Notes under the pieces: generated by a model
What the model was told of the DNA's origin: nothing
The model's input: the letters and a program-made list of their open reading frames with translations, nothing else
The model's database searches: none
From: JAGRKR01 sp041397725
GTDB lineage: Bacteria > Pseudomonadota > Alphaproteobacteria > Rhizobiales > Hyphomicrobiaceae
Length of the DNA stretch: 64,000 bases
Assembly: GCA_041397725.1 (NCBI GenBank)
Contig: JAWKVZ010000002.1
Location: 372,001-436,000 of the forward strand
Direction: 5' to 3'
Translations under genes and position numbers: made by a program
In this document: in pieces, positions 56,715 to 64,000 of the stretch
How positions within the stretch are numbered: the first letter of the stretch is position 1
How the letters are laid out: each line of letters opens with the position of its first letter

Positions 56715-57412
56715 CGGTCCGCCCGCAGGCCCTGCGTCTGCGGCTTGGCGTCGGCCTCGCGCAGATAGAGCGGATGTGGCGGCCCGGGCTCGTCGGGCCG
56801 GCTGGCGACGAGCTCCGGCAGGTGTCGGGCATCGGGTTGAAGATCGGGCAGCGCCGCCTCTGCCGTCCCGCCCTGAGCCTGGATGGCGGCTGCGAGCGCG
56901 GCGGCTGCCGAGCCGACGACGACGATGGGGCCACGCCCGAGCATGGCCGCCGCTTCGTCGACTGCGAGCAGTCGTGTGGCAGGCCTCGCGTCGTCGCGGC
57001 CCGTGAGCGGGGCTTCGACGTAGACCTGTCCGCGGCGCGCCTCGATGGCGACGGCCAGCCGGCGTGCGTCCTGTGCACTGCTGCCGCTGGCGGCCAGACA
57101 GGTGCGCGCCGTTGCTGTCGCGAGCTCGAGGCTGGTCGCCGTCGCCACCGGCTTGGCGAGCGCCAGCCGCAGCCCGCGCGCCGCCGCGATGCCGACCCGG
57201 ACCCCCGTGAATGAGCCAGGCCCGACCGTCACGGCGATGCGCTCGAGCTCGGCGAAAGCGAGCCCCGCCGCCGCCATCGTCTCGGCGATCATGGGCATCA
57301 GGCGCTCGGCGTGCCCGGTGCGCATCTCCTCGAAGCGGGCCGTCAGGCGTCCTTTCGCCAGCACGGCCACCGAGCAGGCGCCGAAGCAGGTGTCGAAGGC
57401 GAGCAGCGTCAT
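56711..57412 (-). CDS. tsaB: tRNA threonylcarbamoyladenosine biosynthesis protein TsaB
   Basis: Scaffold partner of TsaD in t6A synthesis; 233 residues. The ASKHA-type N-terminus MTLLAFDTCFGACSVAV and the segment VTVGPGSFTGVRVGIAAARG are diagnostic. The start at 57412 is fixed by homology; an upstream in-frame reading shadows the nitroreductase gene. It acts together with the TsaE domain encoded at 14959-16512. Confidence 0.94.
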   Translation of the reverse strand: MTLLAFDTCFGACSVAVLAKGRLTARFEEMRTGHAERLMPMIAETMAAAGLAFAELERIAVTVGPGSFTGVRVGIAAARGLRLALAKPVATATSLELATATARTCLAASGSSAQDARRLAVAIEARRGQVYVEAPLTGRDDARPATRLLAVDEAAAMLGRGPIVVVGSAAAALAAAIQAQGGTAEAALPDLQPDARHLPELVASRPDEPGPPHPLYLREADAKPQTQGLRADR

Positions 57413-57422
57413 GCGTGGCGTC

Positions 57423-58016
57423 TCACAGGATGCTCGCCATCTCGTCGAAGGCGAAGCGCGGCGAGCGTGGGAAGAGGCCGGCCGGGTCCCCATAGCCGAG
57501 ATTGCACAGGAAGTTGGACTTGACCTGCGTGCCGGCGAAGAAGGCCTCGTCGACCTTGGCATTGTCGAAGCCGGACATCGGGCCGGTGTCGAGCCCGAGC
57601 GCGCGGGCGGCGAGCATGAAGTAGGCGCCTTGCAGGGAGCCGTTGCGGAAGGCCGTCTCCCTGGCAAGCTCGGGGCTGCTGGTGAACCAGCTCCGGGCGC
57701 TCTGGTTGTGCGGGAAGAGCTTCGGGAGGTGGTCGTAGAAGGCGAGGTCGTGGCCGATGATGGCGATGACGGGGGCCGCCAGCGACTTCTTGCGATTACC
57801 TTCCGAGAGGAATGGCGCAATCCGCTCCTTGGCGGCCTGCGACTTCAGGAAAACGAGCCGCGCGGGCGAGCAGTTGGCGCTGGTCGGCCCCATCTTCATC
57901 AGCTCGACGAGCTCGCGCAGCAGCGCCTCCGGCACGTCCTTGTCCTGCCAGGCATTGTGTGTGCGCGCCTCGAGGAAGAGTTGATCGAGGGCGGCGCGGT
58001 CGAGTTTCTGCGTCAT
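57423..58016 (-). CDS. rutE: Malonic semialdehyde reductase / RutE-like nitroreductase
   Basis: FMN-dependent nitroreductase-fold enzyme of 197 residues. The segments LDQLFLEARTHNAWQDKDV and MKMGPTSANCSPARLVFL are typical of the RutE/HadB group. RutE reduces malonic semialdehyde in uracil breakdown, but no other rut genes are here, so the natural substrate is uncertain. It lies 10 bases upstream of tsaB. Confidence 0.85.
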   Translation of the reverse strand: MTQKLDRAALDQLFLEARTHNAWQDKDVPEALLRELVELMKMGPTSANCSPARLVFLKSQAAKERIAPFLSEGNRKKSLAAPVIAIIGHDLAFYDHLPKLFPHNQSARSWFTSSPELARETAFRNGSLQGAYFMLAARALGLDTGPMSGFDNAKVDEAFFAGTQVKSNFLCNLGYGDPAGLFPRSPRFAFDEMASIL

Positions 58017-58141
58017 GGGTCGGCATCCTTCAGGTTGCGAGCTTTGCGGCCGAGCCTAGCGGCGACGTCTGCGCTTGACCAGACGGCCACGGTGGGTTTC
58101 GTTGCAGCCATCCGTAGCGCGTCTGCAGCAGCGAGGTTTTC

Positions 58142-58798
58142 ATGACTGGCCCGAGGATCGCACTCATCCACGCCGTCTCTCTGGCGATCGCTCCGGTCGT
58201 CGCCGCGTTCGGCTCGCATTGGCCGCAGGCCAGGCCGGTGAGCCTGCTCGATGAATCCCTCCAGCCCGACCGTGATGCTGCGAGCTACGGCGGGCCGAGC
58301 TTCCACGAGCGGTTGGGCCGGCTGGCGGACTACGCGCTCGATATCGGCTCCGAGGGCATCCTGTTCACCTGCTCCGCCTTCGCCGACGAGATCGAGGCCG
58401 TCAAGGCGCGACTGGCCATCCCCGTCTATCGCCCCGACGAGGCGGTGCTCGAGGCTGCGCTGAGGACTGGCGGCAACGTCGTCGTGCTCGTGACGTTCGG
58501 GCCGTCCATCGGCGTGCTCTCGACGCAGCTCAAGGAGCTGGCGCCGAAGCTCGGGCACACGGGCGCGGCCGAGGTGAGGCTGGTTCCCGATGCCCTGGAC
58601 GCGGTGCGTGCCGGCGACCGGGACCGCCACGACACGCTCATCGCGGCGGCCGCTGCCGCAGCCGGTGACGCCACGATCGTGCTCGGCCAGTATTCGATGA
58701 CGGGCGCGGCAGAGGCGGTGCTCGAGGCGACCGGCCGCAGGCCACTGACCGGGCCCGATCAGGCCGTGCTCAAGCTCAAGCACGCGGTGACAGGCTGA
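58142..58798 (+). CDS. Aspartate/glutamate racemase-family protein
   Basis: Protein of 218 residues. The first half has the catalytic-type loop ILFTCSAFADEI, with Cys77. The second half, where racemases carry the other catalytic Cys, reads VLGQYSMTGAAE, without a Cys. Such one-Cys relatives include decarboxylases and isomerases rather than racemases. It lies next to the AtuA pair and may act on the same pathway. Substrate unknown. Confidence 0.72.
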   Translation: MTGPRIALIHAVSLAIAPVVAAFGSHWPQARPVSLLDESLQPDRDAASYGGPSFHERLGRLADYALDIGSEGILFTCSAFADEIEAVKARLAIPVYRPDEAVLEAALRTGGNVVVLVTFGPSIGVLSTQLKELAPKLGHTGAAEVRLVPDALDAVRAGDRDRHDTLIAAAAAAAGDATIVLGQYSMTGAAEAVLEATGRRPLTGPDQAVLKLKHAVTG

Positions 58799-58807
58799 CG
58801 CGCCGGC

Positions 58808-59128
58808 TCAGGGGATCTCGACCTCGAGGCCGAGCAGCAGGAAGCTCCACGACTTGCCGTGCGAGTCGAGATTGAGCGAGGTATTGACGCCGCCCTCGAG
58901 TGCGTCATGCAGGACGAAGTTGAGCCCGTGCAGGTGGTCGAGGGCGTAACGCTCGACGGCACCGCGCACGAGCGGCGCCAGCGCTGCCTTCACGCGCTCG
59001 GCCGTCACCTGCGCCTTGACGAGTGCGAAGTGGCGCGGCTCGTACACCCAGAGCGAGATGTTGGAGATGTCGCCCTTGTCGCCGGCTCGGGCGTGGGCGA
59101 TCTCGCGCAGCTTTACGCGCCGGCTCAT
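58808..59128 (-). CDS. AtuA-associated small domain protein
   Basis: Protein of 106 residues corresponding to the C-terminal 'AtuA-like' domain that is fused to AtuA in some bacteria. It has LREIAHARAGDKGDISNISLWVYE and the ending FVLHDALEGGVNTSLNLDSHG. The start overlaps the AtuA stop (ATGA). It is the partner subunit of the following entry. Confidence 0.83.
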   Translation of the reverse strand: MSRRVKLREIAHARAGDKGDISNISLWVYEPRHFALVKAQVTAERVKAALAPLVRGAVERYALDHLHGLNFVLHDALEGGVNTSLNLDSHGKSWSFLLLGLEVEIP

Positions 59129-60483
59129 GCCACGATCACCTCCGTGCGCGCCTGCACGCTGCCGCGTGGCACATAGGCGGATTGCGTGACGATGCGTGGC
59201 ACGATCTGGCCCCGGAATCCGCCGCCGCCGGCCGGCCCGCAGCAGAGCAGCGACTCGACTTCCCACAGCACCTTTTCGACGGCGGCGCGGTCGTCGCTCG
59301 CAAACGTTGTGTGGACGCGCACATCTTCTGTCGTGACGACGTTGCGCCGCCCCTGCTCGGGCGTCGCGTGCAGCGCCGCGATGCCGACGAGGTCGATCCG
59401 CAGCGCGCCGTCGAGGGCGAGCACGACGCGCAGGCGCTCGTCGAGGATGTCGCGGGCGAGCCGAGCGCGCTCGATGGCGCCGGGACCCGCGTAGCTGATG
59501 CCTGCTTCCCCCTGCCAGCCGCCGTCGAAGCCGATCGTGACCTTGAGCGTGTCGGGGCGAGGGCGTCCGCGAGCGCCCGAAACGGCGATACGGTCCCGGC
59601 CATGGTCCGCCAGCGTCACGGACGAGAAGTCGGCGGTGACGTCGGGAGTGAGGTAGGCCGCCGGATCGTGCACCTCGTAGAGAAGCTGCTCCTTCACGGT
59701 CTGCAAGGTGACGCAGCCGCCGTCGCTGTCGAGCTTTGTGACGACGAGGCCGCCATCGGCGCGCACCTCGCCCATCGGGTAGCCGCAGCGCGCGAGCTCC
59801 GGCACCGACTTGAACGGCGGATCGGCGAAATAGCCGCCGGTGACCTGCATGCCGCACTCGAGAAGGTGACCGGCGACCGTCCCGCGCGCGAGGCGGTCCC
59901 AGTCGTCGAGCGCCCAGCCGAAACGGGCGACCAGCGGGGCGAGGAACAGCGAGGGATCGGCGCAGCGGCCGGTGATGACCACGTCCGCCTCGCTGGCGAT
60001 GGCGGGCAGCAGATGCTCGACCCCGAGGTAGACGTTGGCGCCGACCACCTCACGGCCGAAGCCGCCGACGGTGGTGCCGATCTCCGGCAGCTCCCAGTCC
60101 GCCGTGACGGCGGCGGTGAGGTCGTCGCCCTCCACGTAGGCGATGCGCGTGCCTTCGGCGCCGACGGATCGCGCCACCTCCCGGGCCTTCAGCGCGGCGG
60201 CTTGCGGATTGGCGGAGCCCATGTTGGTGACGATGCGCGTGCCGTGCGTACGGCAATGCGGCAGCGTCGCGGCAAGGCGCGGGGCGATCAGCCTGTTGTA
60301 GCCGGCCGCAGGATCGGCGCGCCGGTCGCGATGCCCGAAGGCGAGCGTGCGCTCGCCGACGCACTCGAACACGAGGTAGTCGATGCGACCGGAGCGCGCC
60401 AGCGCCACCGCCGGCTCGAGGCGGTCCGACGAAAAGCCGGCGCCACATCCCAGAACGAGCATGTCCGACGCTCCGCGCGCCAT
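59125..60483 (-). CDS. Acyclic terpene utilisation AtuA-family protein
   Basis: Protein of about 452 residues, main AtuA domain. It has VLGCGAGFSSDRLEPA, then NMGSANPQAAA, and VITGRCADPSLFLAPL. The family was named from the citronellol/geraniol pathway, but most members are uncharacterised. Starts at 60483 (MARGASDMLVL) or 60462 (MLVLGCGAGF) are both possible. The divergent enoyl-CoA hydratase suggests a shared acyl-CoA route. Confidence 0.82.
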   Translation of the reverse strand: MARGASDMLVLGCGAGFSSDRLEPAVALARSGRIDYLVFECVGERTLAFGHRDRRADPAAGYNRLIAPRLAATLPHCRTHGTRIVTNMGSANPQAAALKAREVARSVGAEGTRIAYVEGDDLTAAVTADWELPEIGTTVGGFGREVVGANVYLGVEHLLPAIASEADVVITGRCADPSLFLAPLVARFGWALDDWDRLARGTVAGHLLECGMQVTGGYFADPPFKSVPELARCGYPMGEVRADGGLVVTKLDSDGGCVTLQTVKEQLLYEVHDPAAYLTPDVTADFSSVTLADHGRDRIAVSGARGRPRPDTLKVTIGFDGGWQGEAGISYAGPGAIERARLARDILDERLRVVLALDGALRIDLVGIAALHATPEQGRRNVVTTEDVRVHTTFASDDRAAVEKVLWEVESLLCCGPAGGGGFRGQIVPRIVTQSAYVPRGSVQARTEVIVA

Positions 60484-60611
60484 GGGGCCGTGTCCTTTCG
60501 CGCAAGTGCCGAGTTGCACCGGGCCGCGAGTTGGAGCATGACGGCCGAACGGTGGCGGCGTCAATGGCCGGCCGCCGGCAAGTCAGCGACAGGCGTTTGT
60601 GGGAGGTCCGG

Positions 60612-61358
60612 ATGGGCGACGCGGCGGTGAGCTATACGGGCGACGGCAATGTGGCGATCATCTCGCTCGATCGCGCAGCACGCATGAACCGGCTCGATGC
60701 CGAGCTGGTCGAAGGGCTGCATCAGGCCTGGAAGCGCTTCATGGTGAGCGACGAGCATCGCGTGGCCGTTCTGACCGGTGCGGGGGAGAAGGCCTTCTCT
60801 GCCGGCGCCGATCTCAAGGCCGTTCCGCACGATCTCTATCGCGCGATCCCCGGCATCGGCGTGCCCGTCGACAAGCCCGTGGTCGGCGCGGTGAGCGGCT
60901 GGGTGGTCGGCGGCGGAATGGTGCTGACGACCATGTGCGACATCCTCGTCGCCGCCCAGTCCGCCCGGTTCTCCTATCCCGAGGTGAAGGTGGGATTTTC
61001 CGGCGGGCTCATCGCCAATCTCGCGGCGCGCATCCCGCACAAGATCGCCATGGAGTTGCTGCTCGTGGGCGAGGCGATCGACGCTCAGCGCGCCTACGAG
61101 GTCGGCTACGTCAACAAGATCGTACCGCAGGATCAGCTCATGCCGGCGGCCATGGACTATGCCCGGCGCATCGCCGAAACGGCGCCCATCCCCTCGCGCA
61201 TGTTGAAACGCTTTGCGGCGGCGGTCCTGCCCAAGGGGCCGACGGAAGCGGCCGGCATCGCCCGCGCCCAGGTCGACACGATCAACGCGAGCGCCGACTG
61301 GGTGGAAGGGCAGGCGGCGTTCGCGGCCAAGCGCGCCCCGGCGTTTCGCGGCGAATAG
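60612..61358 (+). CDS. Enoyl-CoA hydratase/isomerase family protein
   Basis: Crotonase-fold protein of 248 residues. It has the oxyanion-hole segments KAFSAGADLKAVP and VSGWVVGGGMVLTTMCDI. A Glu in the FSYPEVKVGF region fits the fold. The start at 60612 (MGDAAVSYTGDG) follows GGAGG. It is divergent from the AtuA pair with a 128-base gap. Substrate unknown. Confidence 0.87.
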   Translation: MGDAAVSYTGDGNVAIISLDRAARMNRLDAELVEGLHQAWKRFMVSDEHRVAVLTGAGEKAFSAGADLKAVPHDLYRAIPGIGVPVDKPVVGAVSGWVVGGGMVLTTMCDILVAAQSARFSYPEVKVGFSGGLIANLAARIPHKIAMELLLVGEAIDAQRAYEVGYVNKIVPQDQLMPAAMDYARRIAETAPIPSRMLKRFAAAVLPKGPTEAAGIARAQVDTINASADWVEGQAAFAAKRAPAFRGE

Positions 61359-61491
61359 CCATGGGCAGGAGGCTGAGCCGGCGGCTCGCCATCCTGCCTC
61401 GGGAGGCTCGAGGGGCACGGTCTCCGGTCACCTGGGATTTGGCGACCGTGCCCCGGTTTCACTCACGCGATGTCCTTGCTGCAAGGACGGC

Positions 61492-61770
61492 TCAATAGTA
61501 GACCCGCTTGCAGCGGTAGTACTTGCCGAGCCAGAACTTGCGGCCGGTGTCGAAGTACATGCGCTTGTAGCGCCAGCAGGTGCCGTGGCGGACCTTGAAG
61601 ACGGGGCCGCCGACCCAGACGCGATGGCGCGGCCACTTCTTGACGACGATCACCTTGGCGACGCGCGGCTTGACGACGATCTTGGCGCGGTGAGCCTCGG
61701 CCGGCACGGCAGCGCCGAGCGTGGTGGCGGCGATGGCGGCGGCGACGAGCCCTGACATGATCTTACGCAT
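61492..61770 (-). CDS. Small secreted basic protein, function unknown
   Basis: Protein of 92 residues. The signal peptide (MRKIMSGLVAAAIAATTLGA, cleavage near AEA-H) is followed by a strongly basic, aromatic-rich mature part (KVRHGTCWRYKRMYFDTG, ending YRCKRVYY) with two Cys. It is probably periplasmic or cell-surface. Family not recognised. A short inverted repeat lies 92-105 bases upstream. Confidence 0.7.
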   Translation of the reverse strand: MRKIMSGLVAAAIAATTLGAAVPAEAHRAKIVVKPRVAKVIVVKKWPRHRVWVGGPVFKVRHGTCWRYKRMYFDTGRKFWLGKYYRCKRVYY

Positions 61771-61860
61771 TTCGAGTACTCCTTCCTGTGTTCGTCTCTC
61801 TGTCCTGGCCCGTCATGGGCCGGTAATCGGACATTTCGGGAGGGAGCCGCGAAAGCAGGA

Positions 61861-61874
61861 GTGACGCACGTCAC
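61861..61874. promoter_or_regulatory. Short inverted repeat upstream of the small secreted protein gene
   Basis: GTGACG-CA-CGTCAC, perfect 6-bp arms, next to an AT-rich block (61875-61935) that probably holds the minus-strand promoter. It could be a regulator site; no regulator is assigned. Confidence 0.3.
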
Positions 61875-61975
61875 ACAATTGCGGTTGAATGGAATAAAAT
61901 TATGAAAATTCAATCAGTTATGAACGCAAGATGAACTAATCTTAGCGACATGATGGCGCTGTGCTGAACATGGGT

Positions 61976-62449
61976 TCAGCCAGAGCCCGAAGCTGGCGCG
62001 CCCTGGTCGCCGGCGACCACTTCGGCGAACTTTGCGAAGAACTCGTCGGCCATCTTCTTCGCGGTCGAGGCGATCAGCCGCGATCCGAGCTGCGCGATCT
62101 TGCCGCCGACGCTGGCCTTCACCGTGTAGCGCAGGAGTGTGAGCTCGGGCTCCAGCGTTTCGAGCGCCACCTCGGCGCCGCCCTTGGCGAAGCCGGCGAT
62201 GCCGCCCTGGCCCTCGCCGCTGATCGTGTAGCTCTCCGGCGGCTTGATGTCGGCCAGCGTAACGCGCCCCTTGAAGCTCGCCTTGATGGGGCCGACCTTG
62301 GCGACCACCTTGGCCGTGAACTCAGTGTCGGAGACCTGCTCCAGCTCCTGGCAGCCGGGCACCGAGCGACGGAGCACGTCGGGATCGTTGAGCGCGGCCC
62401 AGACCACTTCGCGGCTCGCGGCGATACGGCTCTCGCCGACCATTTCCAT
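61976..62449 (-). CDS. CoxG-like SRPBCC domain protein
   Basis: Protein of 157 residues resembling carbon monoxide dehydrogenase subunit G (CoxG): MEMVGESRIAASREVVWAAL, PGCQELEQVSDTEFTAKV, and KKMADEFFAKFAEVV at the end. These carry a START-like lipid- or quinone-binding fold and help maturation or membrane anchoring of molybdenum hydroxylases. No coxSML genes are adjacent. Confidence 0.85.
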   Translation of the reverse strand: MEMVGESRIAASREVVWAALNDPDVLRRSVPGCQELEQVSDTEFTAKVVAKVGPIKASFKGRVTLADIKPPESYTISGEGQGGIAGFAKGGAEVALETLEPELTLLRYTVKASVGGKIAQLGSRLIASTAKKMADEFFAKFAEVVAGDQGAPASGSG

Positions 62450-62651
62450 GGCTGGGCTCCCTCGTGACTGGGTCTCGCGCGCCCATGACGACACGACAGG
62501 GCCGGACGCACTGCGGGTCCGGATAGGGCAAGTCGCCGGCTTTGTCGAGCTGTCGGGCCGCTCGATTGACGTGCCGCAAGACGCAGGTTGGTCATGGCTG
62601 CTAGCTCGACCATATGTCGGGAGGCGGGGGCAAGCCAAGGAGGACCAGACC

Positions 62652-62834
62652 ATGGATGCAACCGAGGTGCACGCGCACGCCCGCAAGCTGTTCGAGGCGC
62701 ATGGCGTCAAGGCGATCGCCGAGGCGGCGCAGAAGGCCAACGTGCTCGAAGCCCAAGGTGAGGCGGACAGCGCGCGCGACTGGCGGCGCATCGAGGCGGC
62801 GCTTCGCGCCATGCAGGGGCCGCGCGAAAGCTGA
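62652..62834 (+). CDS. Small cytoplasmic protein, function unknown
   Basis: Protein of 60 residues starting MDATEVHAHARKLFEAHG and forming one or two helices rich in Ala, Glu and Arg (AQKANVLEAQGEADSARDWRRI). AAGGAG lies ahead of the ATG. Short proteins of this look occur in other Alphaproteobacteria, but I know no function. Confidence 0.6.
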   Translation: MDATEVHAHARKLFEAHGVKAIAEAAQKANVLEAQGEADSARDWRRIEAALRAMQGPRES

Positions 62835-62928
62835 GGCTCGGCCGATGCGGCAGGCCGGCGTGTGATCGCCGTCGCCGGCCTGCGCAGGCGATGCCTCGAG
62901 GTCACGCACCGCACTCATGCTCGGTGGC

Positions 62929-63125
62929 GGGTGCGCCACGCGCACCCGCTCGGGCGATTGCGTGAGGGTCTTGCGTGAGGGTTTTGCGTGAAGGATGCGA
63001 TTCACGCCCTCGGCGGGTGCGCCATGGGCATCCCGCTCGGGCGATCGCATGAGGGTTTTGCGTGAAGGATGCGATTCACGCCCTCGCCGGGTGCGCCATG
63101 GGCACCCCGCTCGGGCGATCGCATC
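62929..63125. repeat. Tandem repeat, 74-bp unit, about 2.6 copies, with internal hairpins
   Basis: Units begin GGGTGCGCCA at 62929, 63015 and 63089. Units two and three are 74 bp apart; the first interval is 86 bp because of a 12-base internal duplication (GCGTGAGGGT...). Each unit contains two hairpins: GCGTGAA-N8-TTCACGC and GGGTGC-N7-GCACCC. The third unit is truncated at the cysN/C stop. It may be a REP-like element or a terminator-like array for the convergent genes. Confidence 0.85.
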
Positions 63126-64000
63126 CTAGACAAACCCGCGACCTCTGAGCTCGTCGAGCACATGCTCGACAAGCGCCTCGGCCGGTTGGCTGGCGGCGTC
63201 GAGCCGCAATTCCGGGCTGACCGGCGCCTCGTAGGCGGAATCGATGCCGGTGAAGTTCTTCAGCGCACCACTGCGGGCCTTGCGATAGAGCCCCTTCGGG
63301 TCGCGGGCCTCGCAGACCTCGAGCGGGGCGTCCACGAAGATCTCTACGAACTCCCCCGCAGGAAAAAGATCGCGTGCGAGCTGACGCTCGGCCCGGAAGG
63401 GCGAGATGAACGACACCATCACGATCAGGCCGGCCTCGACGAAAAGCCGTGCGACCTCGGCGACGCGCCGGATGTTCTCGACGCGGTCGGCATCGGTGAA
63501 ACCGAGGTCGCGACACAGGCCGTGGCGGACGTTGTCGCCGTCGAGCGTATAGGTATGGCGGCCGAGCGCGTGCAGCCGCTTTTCCAGGAGACTGGCGACC
63601 GTCGACTTGCCGGATCCCGACAGGCCGGTGAACCATAGGCAGCAGGGCTGCTGGTCCTTGAGTTTCGCGCGCGCTGGCTTGTCCACGGCCAGCGCTTGCC
63701 AGTGAATGTTCGTGGCGCGGCGGAGCGGGAAGTCGATGTAGCCGAGCCCCACGATCTCGCCGGTCAGGCGATCCGCCAGCTCGAACCGGCTGGTGGCGGG
63801 GTTCTCGTCCGCCGGGTCGAACGCCACCTCGCGCTCGAACGCCACGTTGCACGAGCCGACCTCGCCCTGGCTCAGCGTGTGGCTCGCCACGTGATCGATG
63901 GTGTCGGGGCTGATCTTGTGCTTGAGGCGGCTGACGCTGGCGTTGACCGTCCACAGCGGCGAGCGCGCGACGTACGAGCGACCCGGCAGGAGCGGCCAGC
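63126..64000 (-). CDS. cysN: Bifunctional sulfate adenylyltransferase subunit 1 / adenylylsulfate kinase, 3' part
   Basis: Partial; the 5' end is beyond the window. The frame is open from 64000. Sequence such as SRLKHKISPDTIDH and NPATSRFELADRLTGEIVG belongs to the C-terminal part of the CysN GTPase domain. From about 63650 downward it is APS kinase (CysC): FTGLSGSGKSTVASLLEK and DGDNVRHGLCRDLGF. The CysN/C (NodQ-type) fusion is common in rhizobia and makes APS and PAPS from sulfate. Confidence 0.93.
   Translation of the reverse strand, partial: WPLLPGRSYVARSPLWTVNASVSRLKHKISPDTIDHVASHTLSQGEVGSCNVAFEREVAFDPADENPATSRFELADRLTGEIVGLGYIDFPLRRATNIHWQALAVDKPARAKLKDQQPCCLWFTGLSGSGKSTVASLLEKRLHALGRHTYTLDGDNVRHGLCRDLGFTDADRVENIRRVAEVARLFVEAGLIVMVSFISPFRAERQLARDLFPAGEFVEIFVDAPLEVCEARDPKGLYRKARSGALKNFTGIDSAYEAPVSPELRLDAASQPAEALVEHVLDELRGRGFV

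Noticed and set aside
62929..63125. CRISPR array
   Set aside because: The repeats are adjacent, about 74 bp and imperfect, with no unique spacers and no cas genes; this is a tandem repeat.

Overview
The window is a GC-rich chromosomal segment of an alphaproteobacterium, most likely of the order Hyphomicrobiales (Rhizobiales). Evidence is mainly gene order. It carries the chvI-chvG-hprK-EIIA-HPr array next to pckA, the ahcY-divL-tsaE-murU-addB-addA-trxA block, a separate F0 operon (atpI-B-E-b'-b), the timA-mltA-smr group, and the tsaB-rimI-plsC-miaB-phoH-ybeY-corC-lnt-HTH-metK-trmB array. No rRNA, tRNA, CRISPR array, prophage, insertion sequence or defence island was recognised.

Layout. 1-3.9 kb (+): glycine cleavage genes gcvT (partial), gcvH, gcvPA, gcvPB. 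4-6.7 kb (-): F0 ATP synthase operon. 7-19.1 kb (-): divL, a TsaE/AmgK fusion, murU, addB, addA, trxA. 19.2-20.6 kb (-): ahcY, with a recognisable promoter and palindromic operator. 21-24 kb (+): a tandem pair of Tad-like von Willebrand factor A proteins lying between ahcY and the PTS genes. 24.1-28 kb (-): ChvGI two-component system with HprK, EIIA and HPr. 28-30.8 kb (+): a HugZ-like protein and pckA. 30.9-36.8 kb: fasciclin, rhomboid, pyrE, a His-tailed thioredoxin-fold protein, smr, mltA, timA, and a possible small RNA. 37-39.9 kb (+): fxsA and CIRCE-controlled groESL. 40-42.8 kb (-): a secreted small protein, two membrane proteins and dapD. 43-46.2 kb (+): a sulfur/persulfide module (Crp-family regulator, DUF2892, MBL hydrolase, two YeeE/YedE transporter halves). 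46.3-57.4 kb (-): the trmB-to-tsaB housekeeping array. 57.4-61.4 kb: small-molecule catabolism genes (nitroreductase, Asp/Glu-racemase-like, AtuA pair, enoyl-CoA hydratase). 61.5-64 kb: a small basic secreted protein, CoxG-like protein, a 60-residue protein, a 74-bp tandem repeat, and the 3' end of cysN/C.

Functional themes: one-carbon and methyl cycle (gcv, ahcY, metK), carbon/envelope signalling (ChvGI plus the incomplete PTS and pckA), cell-wall recycling (AmgK, MurU, MltA), DNA repair (AddAB), tRNA modification (TsaE, TsaB, MiaB, TrmB) and sulfur handling.

Quality caution: all seven apparent frameshifts (gcvPA 1, atp b' 1, addB 1, addA 4) lie between 1.7 and 11.5 kb, mostly in G/C runs of four or five bases. 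I saw none in the remaining 52 kb. They look like sequencing or assembly indels rather than real gene decay.
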